DNA of 64,000 nt from Thermoleophilaceae bacterium (GTDB lineage Bacteria; Actinomycetota; Thermoleophilia; Solirubrobacterales; Thermoleophilaceae): positions 156,639 through 220,638 of the forward strand of contig JAUJOQ010000006.1 of NCBI GenBank assembly GCA_030447725.1, read 5' to 3'. Positions 1-6,966 of the stretch are shown here, in pieces (the first letter of the stretch is position 1; every line of letters begins with the position of its first letter). Under the pieces are notes generated by a model, which saw nothing but the letters and a program-made list of their open reading frames with translations, did not search any database and had not been told where the DNA came from. The translations under genes and the position numbers were made by a program.

Positions 1-1
1 C

Positions 2-544
2 GAGCTGCGCGGGCTGATGGCGCCGCATGAGCTGATCCCGCTGCCCGATGAGGTGGTCCTGCCCCCCGAGACGGGTTGCACCTTCACCGAGAACGCGCTG
101 GGGAAGGCACGCGCTTCGGCGGCGGCGACCGGCCAGCCGGCGCTGGCCGACGACTCCGGGATAGAGGCGGCGGCGCTCGGCGGCGCTCCGGGCATCCGCT
201 CAGCCCGCTACGCGGGCGAGCACGCCGGCGATCAGGAGAACCTGGCAAAGCTCCTGCGGGCCGTTCCTCGGGGCGGCGACACGCGGGTGGCCTACGTCGC
301 TGCGCTGGTCCTCGTTTGGCCGGACGGCGCCGAGGTGGCGGTGGAGGGCCGCTGCCGGGGCACCCTCACGCACGAGCCGACGGGCGCGGGCGGCTTCGGC
401 TATGACCCCGCGTTCGTGCCCGCCGACGGTGACGGCCGCACGATGGCCGAGCTCTCGGCGGAGGAGAAGGACGCCATCAGCCACCGCGGCCGGGCGGCTC
501 GGGCGCTGCTCGCGCGCCTCGGTCAAGAGGGCAGGTCTCGGTGA
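2..544 (+). CDS. rdgB: RdgB/HAM1-type non-canonical purine NTP pyrophosphatase (5' partial)
   Basis: House-cleaning nucleotide pyrophosphatase that hydrolyses dITP/XTP to monophosphates so they are not built into DNA or RNA. The visible part carries the family motifs TFTENALGKA, LADDSGIE (catalytic Asp region), GAPGIRSARYAG and GFGYDPAFVP, with SHRGRA near the C-terminus. The frame is open to the left window edge (codons for ELRGL precede the first Met at 17), so the first few dozen residues, including the SGNxxK nucleotide motif, lie outside. The stop overlaps the GTG of the next gene (GTGA), indicating translational coupling. Confidence 0.93.
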   Translation, partial: ELRGLMAPHELIPLPDEVVLPPETGCTFTENALGKARASAAATGQPALADDSGIEAAALGGAPGIRSARYAGEHAGDQENLAKLLRAVPRGGDTRVAYVAALVLVWPDGAEVAVEGRCRGTLTHEPTGAGGFGYDPAFVPADGDGRTMAELSAEEKDAISHRGRAARALLARLGQEGRSR

Positions 545-1470
545 TCAGTCCGTCGCGGACGGCCGGCGTGGCCGCCCGGGCGCCGAGCAAGACCCGCGCA
601 GCGGGCGTCTCGATCCTCTCGAACTCGCTGCTGATCGCGCTGAAGCTGGTGGCGGGAGCGATCACCGGGTCGGTGGCGGTCATCACCGAGGCGGTGCACT
701 CGAGCATCGACCTGATCGCATCCATCATCGCCTACTTCTCGGTGCGCAAGGCCGACGAGCCGGCCGATGCAGGCCACCCCTACGGCCACGCCAAGATCGA
801 GAACCTGTCGGCCGCGATCCAGGGGATGCTGATCCTGGTGGGTGCCGGGATCATCGTGTTCGAGTCGACCCGGCGGCTCGTGGACCCGCCCGAGGTGCAC
901 TCCATCGGCTTCGGCATCGGGGTAATCGCGTTCTCCGCCGTGGTCAACCTGGCGGTGTCGACCTACCTCTACCGGCAGGCCGGCATCAGCGAATCACCTG
1001 CGCTCGAAGGCGACGCCGCGCACCTGCGCACCGACGCCGCCACCTCGCTCGGGGTGCTCGTGGCCCTCGTGCTCGTGGAGGTCACGGGCCTGCAGATCCT
1101 CGATCCCATCACCGCCCTTATCGTGGCGGTGGCGATCGTGGGAGCGGGCGGGCGGATCCTGGCCCGGTCCTCCCGCGTGCTGGTCGACGAAGCGCTCCCC
1201 GCCGACGAGCTCGAGGCGGTGCGTGAGACGCTGGCCAAGTACGCCACGGCCGAGGTCGCCGGCTACCACAAGCTGCGCGCGCGGCGCGCCGGCAGCCGGC
1301 GCTACGTGGATCTGCACCTCCAGTTCGCGGAGGGCACCACCCTGAGGCGCGCCCACGAGCTCACGCACGAGTTGCAGGGCGCCATCGCGTTGCGCCTGCG
1401 CGACGCGGACGTCCTCATCCATCTGGAGCCCGAGAAGGAGCCCACGGAGCACGTCAGCGGAGAGAGGTAA
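541..1470 (+). CDS. Cation diffusion facilitator (CDF) family transporter
   Basis: Predicted inner-membrane divalent metal/proton antiporter of 309 residues. Hydrophobic helices fill roughly residues 20-190, followed by a cytoplasmic C-terminal domain of about 100 residues, the usual CDF plan and length. Family signatures are ITEAVHSSIDLIAS in an early helix, HPYGHAKIE in the first cytoplasmic loop, and a later helix with HLRTDAATSLGV carrying the second His/Asp metal-site pair. GTG start chosen because it overlaps the rdgB stop by 4 bp. Metal specificity (Zn, Fe, Mn, Co) cannot be read from the sequence. Confidence 0.9.
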   Translation: MISPSRTAGVAARAPSKTRAAGVSILSNSLLIALKLVAGAITGSVAVITEAVHSSIDLIASIIAYFSVRKADEPADAGHPYGHAKIENLSAAIQGMLILVGAGIIVFESTRRLVDPPEVHSIGFGIGVIAFSAVVNLAVSTYLYRQAGISESPALEGDAAHLRTDAATSLGVLVALVLVEVTGLQILDPITALIVAVAIVGAGGRILARSSRVLVDEALPADELEAVRETLAKYATAEVAGYHKLRARRAGSRRYVDLHLQFAEGTTLRRAHELTHELQGAIALRLRDADVLIHLEPEKEPTEHVSGER

Positions 1471-1500
1471 GCCCCTGTGAAAGCACGGGAGCAGCCACCG

Positions 1501-1641
1501 TCAGCGCAGGTTGACAGCAGCCGCCGCGGCCACCGCGAGCAGCACCCCGGCATAGCCCTGATATCCCTGCAGCAGCGCCACGAGGGCGGCGACGAGGCAG
1601 GTGGCCACGGTCACCATCCACGAGATTGTTCGCAGAGGCAC
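1501..1641 (-). CDS. Small two-helix membrane protein, function unknown
   Basis: A 46-residue frame starting at GTG 1641 and reading VPLRTISWMVTVATCLV at its N-terminus. It is almost wholly hydrophobic, with two likely transmembrane segments split by QGYQGY and a terminal NLR. The start lies 6 nt downstream of a CAGAAT -10-like hexamer (1653-1648), the leaderless spacing seen elsewhere here. It converges on the CDF gene. I recognise no family. The longer minus-strand frame running to 2061 shadows the opposing gene, so only this end is supported. Confidence 0.5.
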   Translation of the reverse strand: MPLRTISWMVTVATCLVAALVALLQGYQGYAGVLLAVAAAAAVNLR

Positions 1642-1646
1642 GCCGC

Positions 1647-1653
1647 TATTCTG
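1647..1653. promoter_or_regulatory. Overlapping divergent -10 elements
   Basis: TATTCT (1647-1652, plus) ends 7 nt before ATG 1660, and CAGAAT (1653-1648, minus) ends 6 nt before GTG 1641. The two hexamers occupy nearly the same bases on opposite strands, so the promoters should be mutually exclusive. Inferred from spacing only. Confidence 0.4.
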
Positions 1654-1659
1654 ACCGCG

Positions 1660-1701
1660 ATGGCCGGCCTGCGCCCATCCGCCGCTCACGGCGAGCCATG
1701 A
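1660..1701 (+). CDS. Possible 13-residue leaderless leader peptide
   Basis: ATG 1660 opens MAGLRPSAAHGEP and stops at TGA 1699-1701, overlapping the ATG of the roadblock gene at 1698 (ATGA). A TATTCT -10 element sits 7 nt upstream, so an mRNA beginning at this ATG would be leaderless and the downstream gene would be reached by coupled re-initiation. No family is recognisable. It may serve only as a translation leader. Confidence 0.35.
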   Translation: MAGLRPSAAHGEP

Positions 1702-2048
1702 GCGCGGCCCTGACGGCGCCCGACGCAGCGCCGGGGCGGCTGGTCGAGATGGCGGCGGACGTTCGTGCCGCGGTGTTGATCGACCCCGCCGGCTGTCTGG
1801 TGGCTGCCGGCGGTATCGAGCGCGCCCGGGCGCGGCGCATCGCCGGCCTGGCCCACGACCTCCTGGCCGTCGCGGACGCCGCCTCGGGGCCAAACGAGCA
1901 GGTGGAGGCCCAGACCGCTGAAGGCGCCGTCTTCGCGGTGCGAAACGCCCGCTATACCCTCGCCTGCGTGACTCGCCGCCTCGCCCTGCCGGCGCTGGTG
2001 CTCTACGACATGCGCCAAACGCTCCTGGCGCTCGGGGAGGAGGCGTGA
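1698..2048 (+). CDS. Roadblock/LC7-like small protein
   Basis: A 116-residue soluble protein resembling a single roadblock/LC7 (profilin-like) domain: AAVLIDPAGCLVAAGG forms the first strand pair, followed by a helix (ARARRIAGLAHDLLAVAD), a strand pair around VFAVRNARYTLACVT and the terminal helix YDMRQTLLAL. In actinobacteria such proteins often work with small GTPases or sensor kinases, but no such partner is visible; it is instead coupled by GTGA overlaps to a small basic protein and then TldD/TldE. ATG 1698 is preferred over the upstream in-frame starts because it overlaps the short leader frame. The domain assignment is by eye. Confidence 0.6.
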   Translation: MSAALTAPDAAPGRLVEMAADVRAAVLIDPAGCLVAAGGIERARARRIAGLAHDLLAVADAASGPNEQVEAQTAEGAVFAVRNARYTLACVTRRLALPALVLYDMRQTLLALGEEA

Positions 2049-2335
2049 GGGAGCCGGCCAAGGGCCCTTTCGGCCGCGCAACCGCCGTCGCGGAGGGCGT
2101 TGCGGCGGCCGTGCGCCGCCGCCAGCGCGACCGCGAGCCGCGCGTGCTGCTCTACCGCCGGGCCGGCTATCCGCGAGTGCTCGCCCCCGGCGCCAAGGGC
2201 CACGACGAGGTCCTCGACCGGGCTGAGCGGATCATCGCCCTGATCGACGAGGAGCAGCGACCCCCGCGGCCGCGGGCTGACGCGGCCGCTCGCCGGAGCG
2301 CTCGGGCGCGGCGAGCCGACAGAGAGGACGCGTGA
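2045..2335 (+). CDS. Conserved-looking small basic protein, unknown function
   Basis: A 96-residue protein I cannot assign. The middle part (PRVLLYRRAGYPRVLAPGA, then a VLDRAERIIALIDEEQ helix) looks like a small folded unit; the last 25 residues are Arg/Ala-rich and probably disordered. The GTG start overlaps the roadblock stop and its own stop overlaps the tldD GTG, so it lies inside a tightly coupled four-gene operon and probably serves the same process. Confidence 0.6.
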   Translation: MREPAKGPFGRATAVAEGVAAAVRRRQRDREPRVLLYRRAGYPRVLAPGAKGHDEVLDRAERIIALIDEEQRPPRPRADAAARRSARARRADREDA

Positions 2336-3726
2336 GTCTCGTCGCCCCCGAGCTGGCCGAGCGCGTGGTCGCGCGTGCGCTGGCTCGCGGCGGCGACCTC
2401 GGAGAGCTGTATGCCGAGGACAGGCGAGGCTTTGGCGTGACCCTCGACGACGGCCGCGTCGAGGATCCGCGCTCGGGCGCCGAGCGCGGCGCCTCGGTGA
2501 GGGTCGTGCGGGGCGAGGCCAGCTACTTCGGCCACGTGGACGGCATCGACGAGGCCTCTCTGATGCAGGTCGCCGACTCGGTTGCCCAGGCGGTGCGCGG
2601 CGACGAATGCCGGCCGGCGGCGCTCGGCGCGGCGCGCGTGGCGGAAGGCCACCCGGTCGCCGAACGCCCGGAAGGGGTGGAGGCGGCGCGCAAGGCGCAG
2701 CTGTTGCGCGAGTGCGACGAGCGGGCGCGAGCGGCGGGCGCCGAGGTGACCCAGGTGTCGGTGGGCTACAGGGAAGAGCGGCGCCTCGTCGAGGTCTTCA
2801 ACTCCGAGGGCGTGGCCGCCGCCGACGACCGCACGCGGATCCGCCTCTCCGCTCAGGTGGTGACCAGGCGCGACGGAGCGATTGGCCCGCGGGTGGAGAC
2901 GGGGACCGACACCCGCGGCGGCCATGCGGGGTTCGAGCTGCTGGCGAGCGATCCGGGCGCCGTGGCCGAATCGGCGGCGCGCAAGGCGCTCACCCTGCTC
3001 GACGCCGTCGACGCCCCCTCGGGCCGGCTGCCGGTGGTCGTGGGAAACGGATTCGGAGGTGTGCTGCTGCACGAGGCGGTGGGCCACGGACTCGAGGCCG
3101 ACGCCGTGCACAAGCGCGCGAGCGTTTACGCCGGCAGGCTCGGACAGCAACTGGCCGATCCCTCGGTGACCGCCTACGACGACGGCCGGCGGACGGGGGA
3201 GTGGGGCAGCGACGGCATCGACGACGAGGGCACGCCGACGCGCCGCACCACCGTGATCGAGAACGGCTGCCTGACCTCCTACCTCTACGACCTGGTGCGC
3301 GCCCGCGCCGACGGGGTGGAGTCGACCGGCAACGGCCGGCGCCAGTCCTTCCGCCATCTGCCGGTCCCGCGGATGACCAACACCTACTTCGCTCCCGGCG
3401 AGGCCACGCCCGAGGAGCTGATCGCCGGGGTGCAGCGCGGCCTGTATGCGGTCTCCTTCGGTGGCGGTCAGGTGGAGCCCGCCACCGGAGACTTCGTGTT
3501 CGGCGTCTCGGAGGGCTATCTGATCGAGGGCGGCAAGGTGACGGCCCCCGTGCGCGGCGCGACGCTGGTGGGCAATGGCCTCGAGGCCCTGCGGGCCGTC
3601 GACGGCATCGCCGGCGACCTGAGCATCGCCACCGGCTACTGCGGCAAGGCCGGCCAGACCGTGCCCGCGGGGGTGGGCCAGCCACACGTGCGCCTGGCCG
3701 AGCTGACGGTGGGAGGCACCGCGTGA
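2332..3726 (+). CDS. tldD: TldD-type metalloprotease subunit
   Basis: Catalytic subunit of the TldD/TldE (PmbA) heterodimeric zinc protease, which in other bacteria degrades unfolded peptides and matures peptide natural products. The zinc motif HEAVGHGLE is at about residues 247-255 within VLLHEAVGHGLEADAVHK, and the C-terminal region contains GGGQVEP and GVSEGYLIEGG as in TldD. Length 464 fits the family (about 450-480). GTG start with GTGA overlap to the preceding small gene; its stop overlaps tldE. Genomic coupling to a roadblock-like protein is unusual. Confidence 0.93.
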   Translation: MSLVAPELAERVVARALARGGDLGELYAEDRRGFGVTLDDGRVEDPRSGAERGASVRVVRGEASYFGHVDGIDEASLMQVADSVAQAVRGDECRPAALGAARVAEGHPVAERPEGVEAARKAQLLRECDERARAAGAEVTQVSVGYREERRLVEVFNSEGVAAADDRTRIRLSAQVVTRRDGAIGPRVETGTDTRGGHAGFELLASDPGAVAESAARKALTLLDAVDAPSGRLPVVVGNGFGGVLLHEAVGHGLEADAVHKRASVYAGRLGQQLADPSVTAYDDGRRTGEWGSDGIDDEGTPTRRTTVIENGCLTSYLYDLVRARADGVESTGNGRRQSFRHLPVPRMTNTYFAPGEATPEELIAGVQRGLYAVSFGGGQVEPATGDFVFGVSEGYLIEGGKVTAPVRGATLVGNGLEALRAVDGIAGDLSIATGYCGKAGQTVPAGVGQPHVRLAELTVGGTA

Positions 3727-5072
3727 GTAGCGACCTCGAGGCCCTCGCGCGCTCCGGCGTCGAGGCCGCGCTGTCGGCCGGCGCGGGGGAGGCCGAGGCC
3801 TGGTGCGAGGACACCACCGGCCGCAAGATCCGGGTCTACGGCGGTGCGGTCGAGAGCCTGAGCGACTCCGGTGGGCGCGGAATCGGCATCCGCGCCTTCC
3901 TCGACGGCCGGGTGGGCTACGCCTACGGCACCGATCTCGGCCCGGAGGGGCTGCGGTCGATCGCTTCGACGGCAGCCTCGGTGGCCGCCGTGGCCGATCC
4001 CGACGAGCATGCCGGTCTTCCCGAGGCGTTCGGCGCGACGGCGGTGGAGGGCCTCGAGTCAGCGGCGATGGCCGGCTTCTCGACCGAGCGCAAGGTCGAG
4101 CTGGCGCTGGCCGTGGAGCGCGCCGCGCGCTCGCGCCCCGGGGTCTCCCAGGTGGAGAACGCCGTCTATTCGGACTCCGAGGGCGCGGCGGCGATCGCCA
4201 ACTCGCGTGGCTTCTCGGCGTCGTACGCCGCCACCTCGGCGTGGGTCTACGCCTCGGCCTTCGCGGGCGAGGGGCAGGATCTGATGACGGGGCTCGGAGT
4301 GGGCCTCGCGCGTGACCCCGGGGCATTGGATCCCGAGGCGATCGGCGTCGAGGCCGCCGAGCGGGCCGTGGCCCTGGCGGGCGCGCGCCGGCCGGCGAGC
4401 AGACGCTGCCCGGTGGTGCTCGACACCTTCGTCGCGGCCTCGTTCGCCGGCTTCATCGGCGCGATGCTCTCCGCCGACTCGGTGCAGCGCGGGCGGTCGC
4501 TGTTCGCCGGGCGTCAGGGGGAGGAGGTGGCCGACTCGTCGTTCGTGCTCACCGACGAGGGATGCGACCCCGACGGCCCCGCCTCGGCGCCGTTCGACGG
4601 GGAGGGCTCTCCCACCCGGCGCACGCCCCTGATCGATGGTGGCCGCCTCGCCGGCTTTCTCTACGACACGCGAACTGCGCGCAAGGACGCGCGCGAGACC
4701 ACGGCCAACGCCGGCCGCAGCTATCGGACCGCCCCCTCCGTGGGCGCCACCAACCTGCTGGTGCAACCGGGGGGCTCTACCCTCCCCGAGCTCTTCGCGC
4801 GGGCCGGGGACGGGCTCTACGTGACTGACGTGGCCGGGCTGCACTCGGGCGTGAACCCGGTGTCGGGCACCTTCTCCGTGGGGGCCTCCGGGCGCCTGAT
4901 CGAGGGCGGCGAGCTGGGCGCGCCGGTGAGGGAGATCACCATCGCCGGCGACCTGGTGGGGATGCTGCGCGACGTCGTCGCGGTCGGCTCCGAGGGCCGG
5001 TGGGTCCCGCTGGCGGGCAGCGTCCGGGCGGCGCCGATGCTCATCGGCGAGATGACGATGTCGGGTTCGTGA
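3723..5072 (+). CDS. pmbA: TldE/PmbA-type metalloprotease partner subunit
   Basis: Non-catalytic partner of TldD, 449 residues. It shows the family fold landmarks (YGGAVESLSDSGGRGIGIRA near the N-terminus, VVLDTFVAASFAGFIGAML mid-protein, SGTFSVGASGRLIEGG at the end) but lacks the HExxxH metal motif, as expected for TldE. GTG 3723 gives a 4-bp GTGA overlap with tldD, so the two subunits should be made in step. A gap of 145 bp to the HU promoter suggests the operon ends here. Confidence 0.92.
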   Translation: MSSDLEALARSGVEAALSAGAGEAEAWCEDTTGRKIRVYGGAVESLSDSGGRGIGIRAFLDGRVGYAYGTDLGPEGLRSIASTAASVAAVADPDEHAGLPEAFGATAVEGLESAAMAGFSTERKVELALAVERAARSRPGVSQVENAVYSDSEGAAAIANSRGFSASYAATSAWVYASAFAGEGQDLMTGLGVGLARDPGALDPEAIGVEAAERAVALAGARRPASRRCPVVLDTFVAASFAGFIGAMLSADSVQRGRSLFAGRQGEEVADSSFVLTDEGCDPDGPASAPFDGEGSPTRRTPLIDGGRLAGFLYDTRTARKDARETTANAGRSYRTAPSVGATNLLVQPGGSTLPELFARAGDGLYVTDVAGLHSGVNPVSGTFSVGASGRLIEGGELGAPVREITIAGDLVGMLRDVVAVGSEGRWVPLAGSVRAAPMLIGEMTMSGS

Positions 5073-5173
5073 GCGACGCCTCGCGGGCGCCGGCACGGCC
5101 GCCCAAGGCCGCAAATAGCGGGATTTAGCCGCCAGGAGCCCGCTTTCCATGCGGGGTCGTCCGCTCTCATTGT

Positions 5174-5214
5174 TAGGTTCGCCCGCAATTGTCGGATCCC
5201 CGTTGAAGGAGGAG
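5174..5214 (+). promoter_or_regulatory. Putative promoter and strong ribosome binding site for the HU gene
   Basis: TAGGTT (5174-5179) is a plausible -10 element. AAGGAGGAG (5206-5214) is one of the strongest Shine-Dalgarno sequences in the window and lies 3 nt before GTG 5218. This decides the HU start over an in-frame ATG at 5149 that would add 23 residues unlike the family. Confidence 0.55.
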
Positions 5215-5217
5215 AAC

Positions 5218-5496
5218 GTGACCAAGTCCGAATTCGTCGATCAGGTGGCTGACAAGGCCGACCTTTCCAAGGGCGACGCCGGCGAGGCCGTCGAGGCGGT
5301 GCTCCAGGTCATCGAGGAGACCCTCACCCGTGGCGGGGAGGTCAGCTTCACCGGCTTCGGCAAGTTCTCGGTCGCCGATCGCGGTGCCCGCAAAGGAGTC
5401 AATCCGCAGACTGGAGAGAAGATCGAGATCGCGGCCAGCCGCGTGCCCCGCTTCTCCGCCGGCTCGGCGCTCAAGAAGGCCGTCAAGGGCGGTTAG
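5218..5496 (+). CDS. hup: HU-family DNA-binding protein
   Basis: Nucleoid-associated HU/IHF-type protein of 92 residues, the standard length without the Lys/Ala-rich tail of mycobacterial HU. It begins VTKSEFVDQVADKADLSKGD, has the dimerisation core GGEVSFTGFGKFSVADR, the DNA-binding arm GVNPQTGEKIEIAASRVPRF, and ends SALKKAVKGG. Preceded by a very strong Shine-Dalgarno. Its TAG stop touches the start region of pyrF. Confidence 0.95.
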   Translation: MTKSEFVDQVADKADLSKGDAGEAVEAVLQVIEETLTRGGEVSFTGFGKFSVADRGARKGVNPQTGEKIEIAASRVPRFSAGSALKKAVKGG

Positions 5497-6427
5497 CGCC
5501 GCGGTCCACTTTGCCGACCGGCTCGCGGCGCTCGTAGAGGAGCGTCGCAGCCGGGTGGTGCTCGGACTGGATCCGGATCCATCCGCTCTCTGGCCGGCCG
5601 CGGATGAAGCTCCGCCTGGTCCTCGCCGGTCCCACGAGTCTGCGGCGGAGGCCGCTGGGCTCGCCGGAGCCGCGGTCGAACGCCACTGCCTCGCCGTCAT
5701 CGAGGCGGCGGGGCCTGCGTGCGTGGCCGTCAAGCTTCAGTTTGCTTGCTTCGAGCGGCTCGGGGCACACGGATGGCGCGCGCTGCAGGCGGTGCGCGAC
5801 GGCGCTCGCGAGGCCGGGCTCCTGGTGGTGGCCGACGTCAAGCGCGGCGACGTCCCGGTCACCGCAGGCGCCTATGCCCAGGCGCTCGTGGGTTCGACAC
5901 CCACGCCGTTCGGCGAGGTGGCGGGCTTCGGGGCCGACTCCTTCACCGCCAATCCCCTGCTCGGCCGCGACTCGCTGGAGCCACTGATCGAGGGCGCGCG
6001 CGCAGCGAATGCTGGATGCTTCGTCCTCGTCAGCACCTCCAACCCCGGCGCCTCAGACCTGCAGGACCTCGATGCCGGTGGCGCGCCGCTGCACGAGCGG
6101 ATCGCCGAGCTGGTGGACGAAGTGGGAGCCGGCGACACGGGCGAGTGTGGGCTGTCGATGGTTGGAGCGGTCACCGGGGCAACTCGCCCGGAGCGCCTGG
6201 GCCGCCTGCGAAAGCTGATGCCACGGGCCATCTTCCTGCTGCCGGGCGTGGGTACGCAAGGGGGCAGCCCAGGCGCTCTCGGCCCCGCCTTCGAGCCCCA
6301 TCCGGCCGCCGGCCTGGTAGCGGCGTCGCGTTCGATCGTGGGCGCGCATCGTCAGCGGGGAGGCGATCCTGCCCTGGCGGCGCGGTCCGCCGCGCAGGAG
6401 CTACGCAGGGTTACGTGGAATGTGTAA
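5492..6427 (+). CDS. pyrF: Orotidine 5'-phosphate decarboxylase (class 2)
   Basis: Last step of UMP synthesis (OMP to UMP plus CO2). Homology begins at FADRLAALVEERRSRVVLGLD and includes the active-site segment ADVKRGDVPVTA (Asp-Lys-Asp array), SFTANPLLGRD and the phosphate-binding end FLLPGVGTQGG. About 311 residues, usual for this class. The start is a problem: no ATG, GTG or TTG lies in frame at the conserved N-terminus. The nearest upstream GTGs (5384, 5330) lie well inside hup and would add 36 or more unrelated residues, and the next downstream GTG (5555) would delete the first strand. The coordinate given is the codon (GTT) overlapping the hup stop, as a minimum. Confidence 0.85.
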   Translation, partial: VSAAVHFADRLAALVEERRSRVVLGLDPDPSALWPAADEAPPGPRRSHESAAEAAGLAGAAVERHCLAVIEAAGPACVAVKLQFACFERLGAHGWRALQAVRDGAREAGLLVVADVKRGDVPVTAGAYAQALVGSTPTPFGEVAGFGADSFTANPLLGRDSLEPLIEGARAANAGCFVLVSTSNPGASDLQDLDAGGAPLHERIAELVDEVGAGDTGECGLSMVGAVTGATRPERLGRLRKLMPRAIFLLPGVGTQGGSPGALGPAFEPHPAAGLVAASRSIVGAHRQRGGDPALAARSAAQELRRVTWNV

Positions 6428-6449
6428 CCGCCGCCCTATTCTCGGCAAT

Positions 6450-6600
6450 GGAAGATTCGGCAGGGATGCCGAATCTTTCGCCCCGTATGGAAGATTCGGC
6501 AGGGACGCGGAACTTTCGCCCCGTATGGCAGATTCGGCGGGGATGCGGAATCTTTCGCCCCGTATGGAAGATTCGGCAGGGACGCCGAATCTTTCGCCCC
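6450..6600 (+). repeat. Four tandem copies of a ~39-bp palindromic unit
   Basis: Each unit reads ATGGAAGATTCGGCA, GGGA, then TGCCGAATCTTTCGCCCCGT or a close variant. Copy 1 contains a perfect 10-bp inverted repeat (AGATTCGGCA/TGCCGAATCT) around a GGGA loop; copy 4 keeps 9 of 10 pairs while copies 2 and 3 are degenerate. One copy is 38 bp, so the array is not a maintained coding frame. It lies between pyrF and the LysM gene and could act as a transcription terminator, RNA processing site or mobile palindrome. A relative of the same design lies at 38785-38814. Confidence 0.8.
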
Positions 6601-6612
6601 GCTCTCAGCCCC

Positions 6613-6966
6613 ATGCCCGACAAACCACGCCGAAGCCCCGCACGCCTGCTCGCCCCGCTTGCGCTGGTCGCTTTCGTGGTCGCGCTGCTAGTGGTGGTCG
6701 GGGGAGTCGGCGGTGGGGGAGATGACGGCGGGCGAAGCGGCGACAGTGGCGCCGACTCGGCCGAATCCACCGCTCCTGAAACCAAGTTGGATCCGGCCGA
6801 GCCAGAACCCCGGCGGCGCAAGGCGACGTACACGGTCAAGCGCGGTGACACTCTCATCCAGATCTCCGAGGCCACGGATGTGCCGGTGGAGACGATCGAG
6901 GAGCTCAACCCCGAGCTCGATCCACAGGCCCTGGTGACCGGCCAGAAGATCAAGCTGCGCGAGTGA
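6613..6966 (+). CDS. Membrane-anchored LysM-domain protein
   Basis: A 117-residue protein with a basic N-terminus, one hydrophobic segment (LLAPLALVAFVVALLVVVGG), an acidic Gly/Ser/Asp-rich linker and one C-terminal LysM domain (TYTVKRGDTLIQISEATD to GQKIKLRE). LysM binds peptidoglycan glycan strands, so it probably sits outside the membrane holding onto the wall. ATG 6613 is preferred; in-frame codons upstream are the hairpin repeat array. The stop overlaps the GTG of the carboxypeptidase gene, suggesting the two act together in the wall. Confidence 0.85.
   Translation: MPDKPRRSPARLLAPLALVAFVVALLVVVGGVGGGGDDGGRSGDSGADSAESTAPETKLDPAEPEPRRRKATYTVKRGDTLIQISEATDVPVETIEELNPELDPQALVTGQKIKLRE

Noticed and set aside
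2167-4326. 719-codon open frame on the minus strand opposite tldD/tldE
   Set aside because: Arg/Pro/Gly/His-rich composition with no motif; it is the antisense shadow of two clear genes in very GC-rich DNA.
5149-5217. Upstream ATG start for HU
   Set aside because: Adds 23 residues unlike the family; the strong AAGGAGGAG favours GTG 5218.
6450-6600. Tandem hairpins as a possible CRISPR array
   Set aside because: Units are directly adjacent with no unique spacers and no cas genes nearby.
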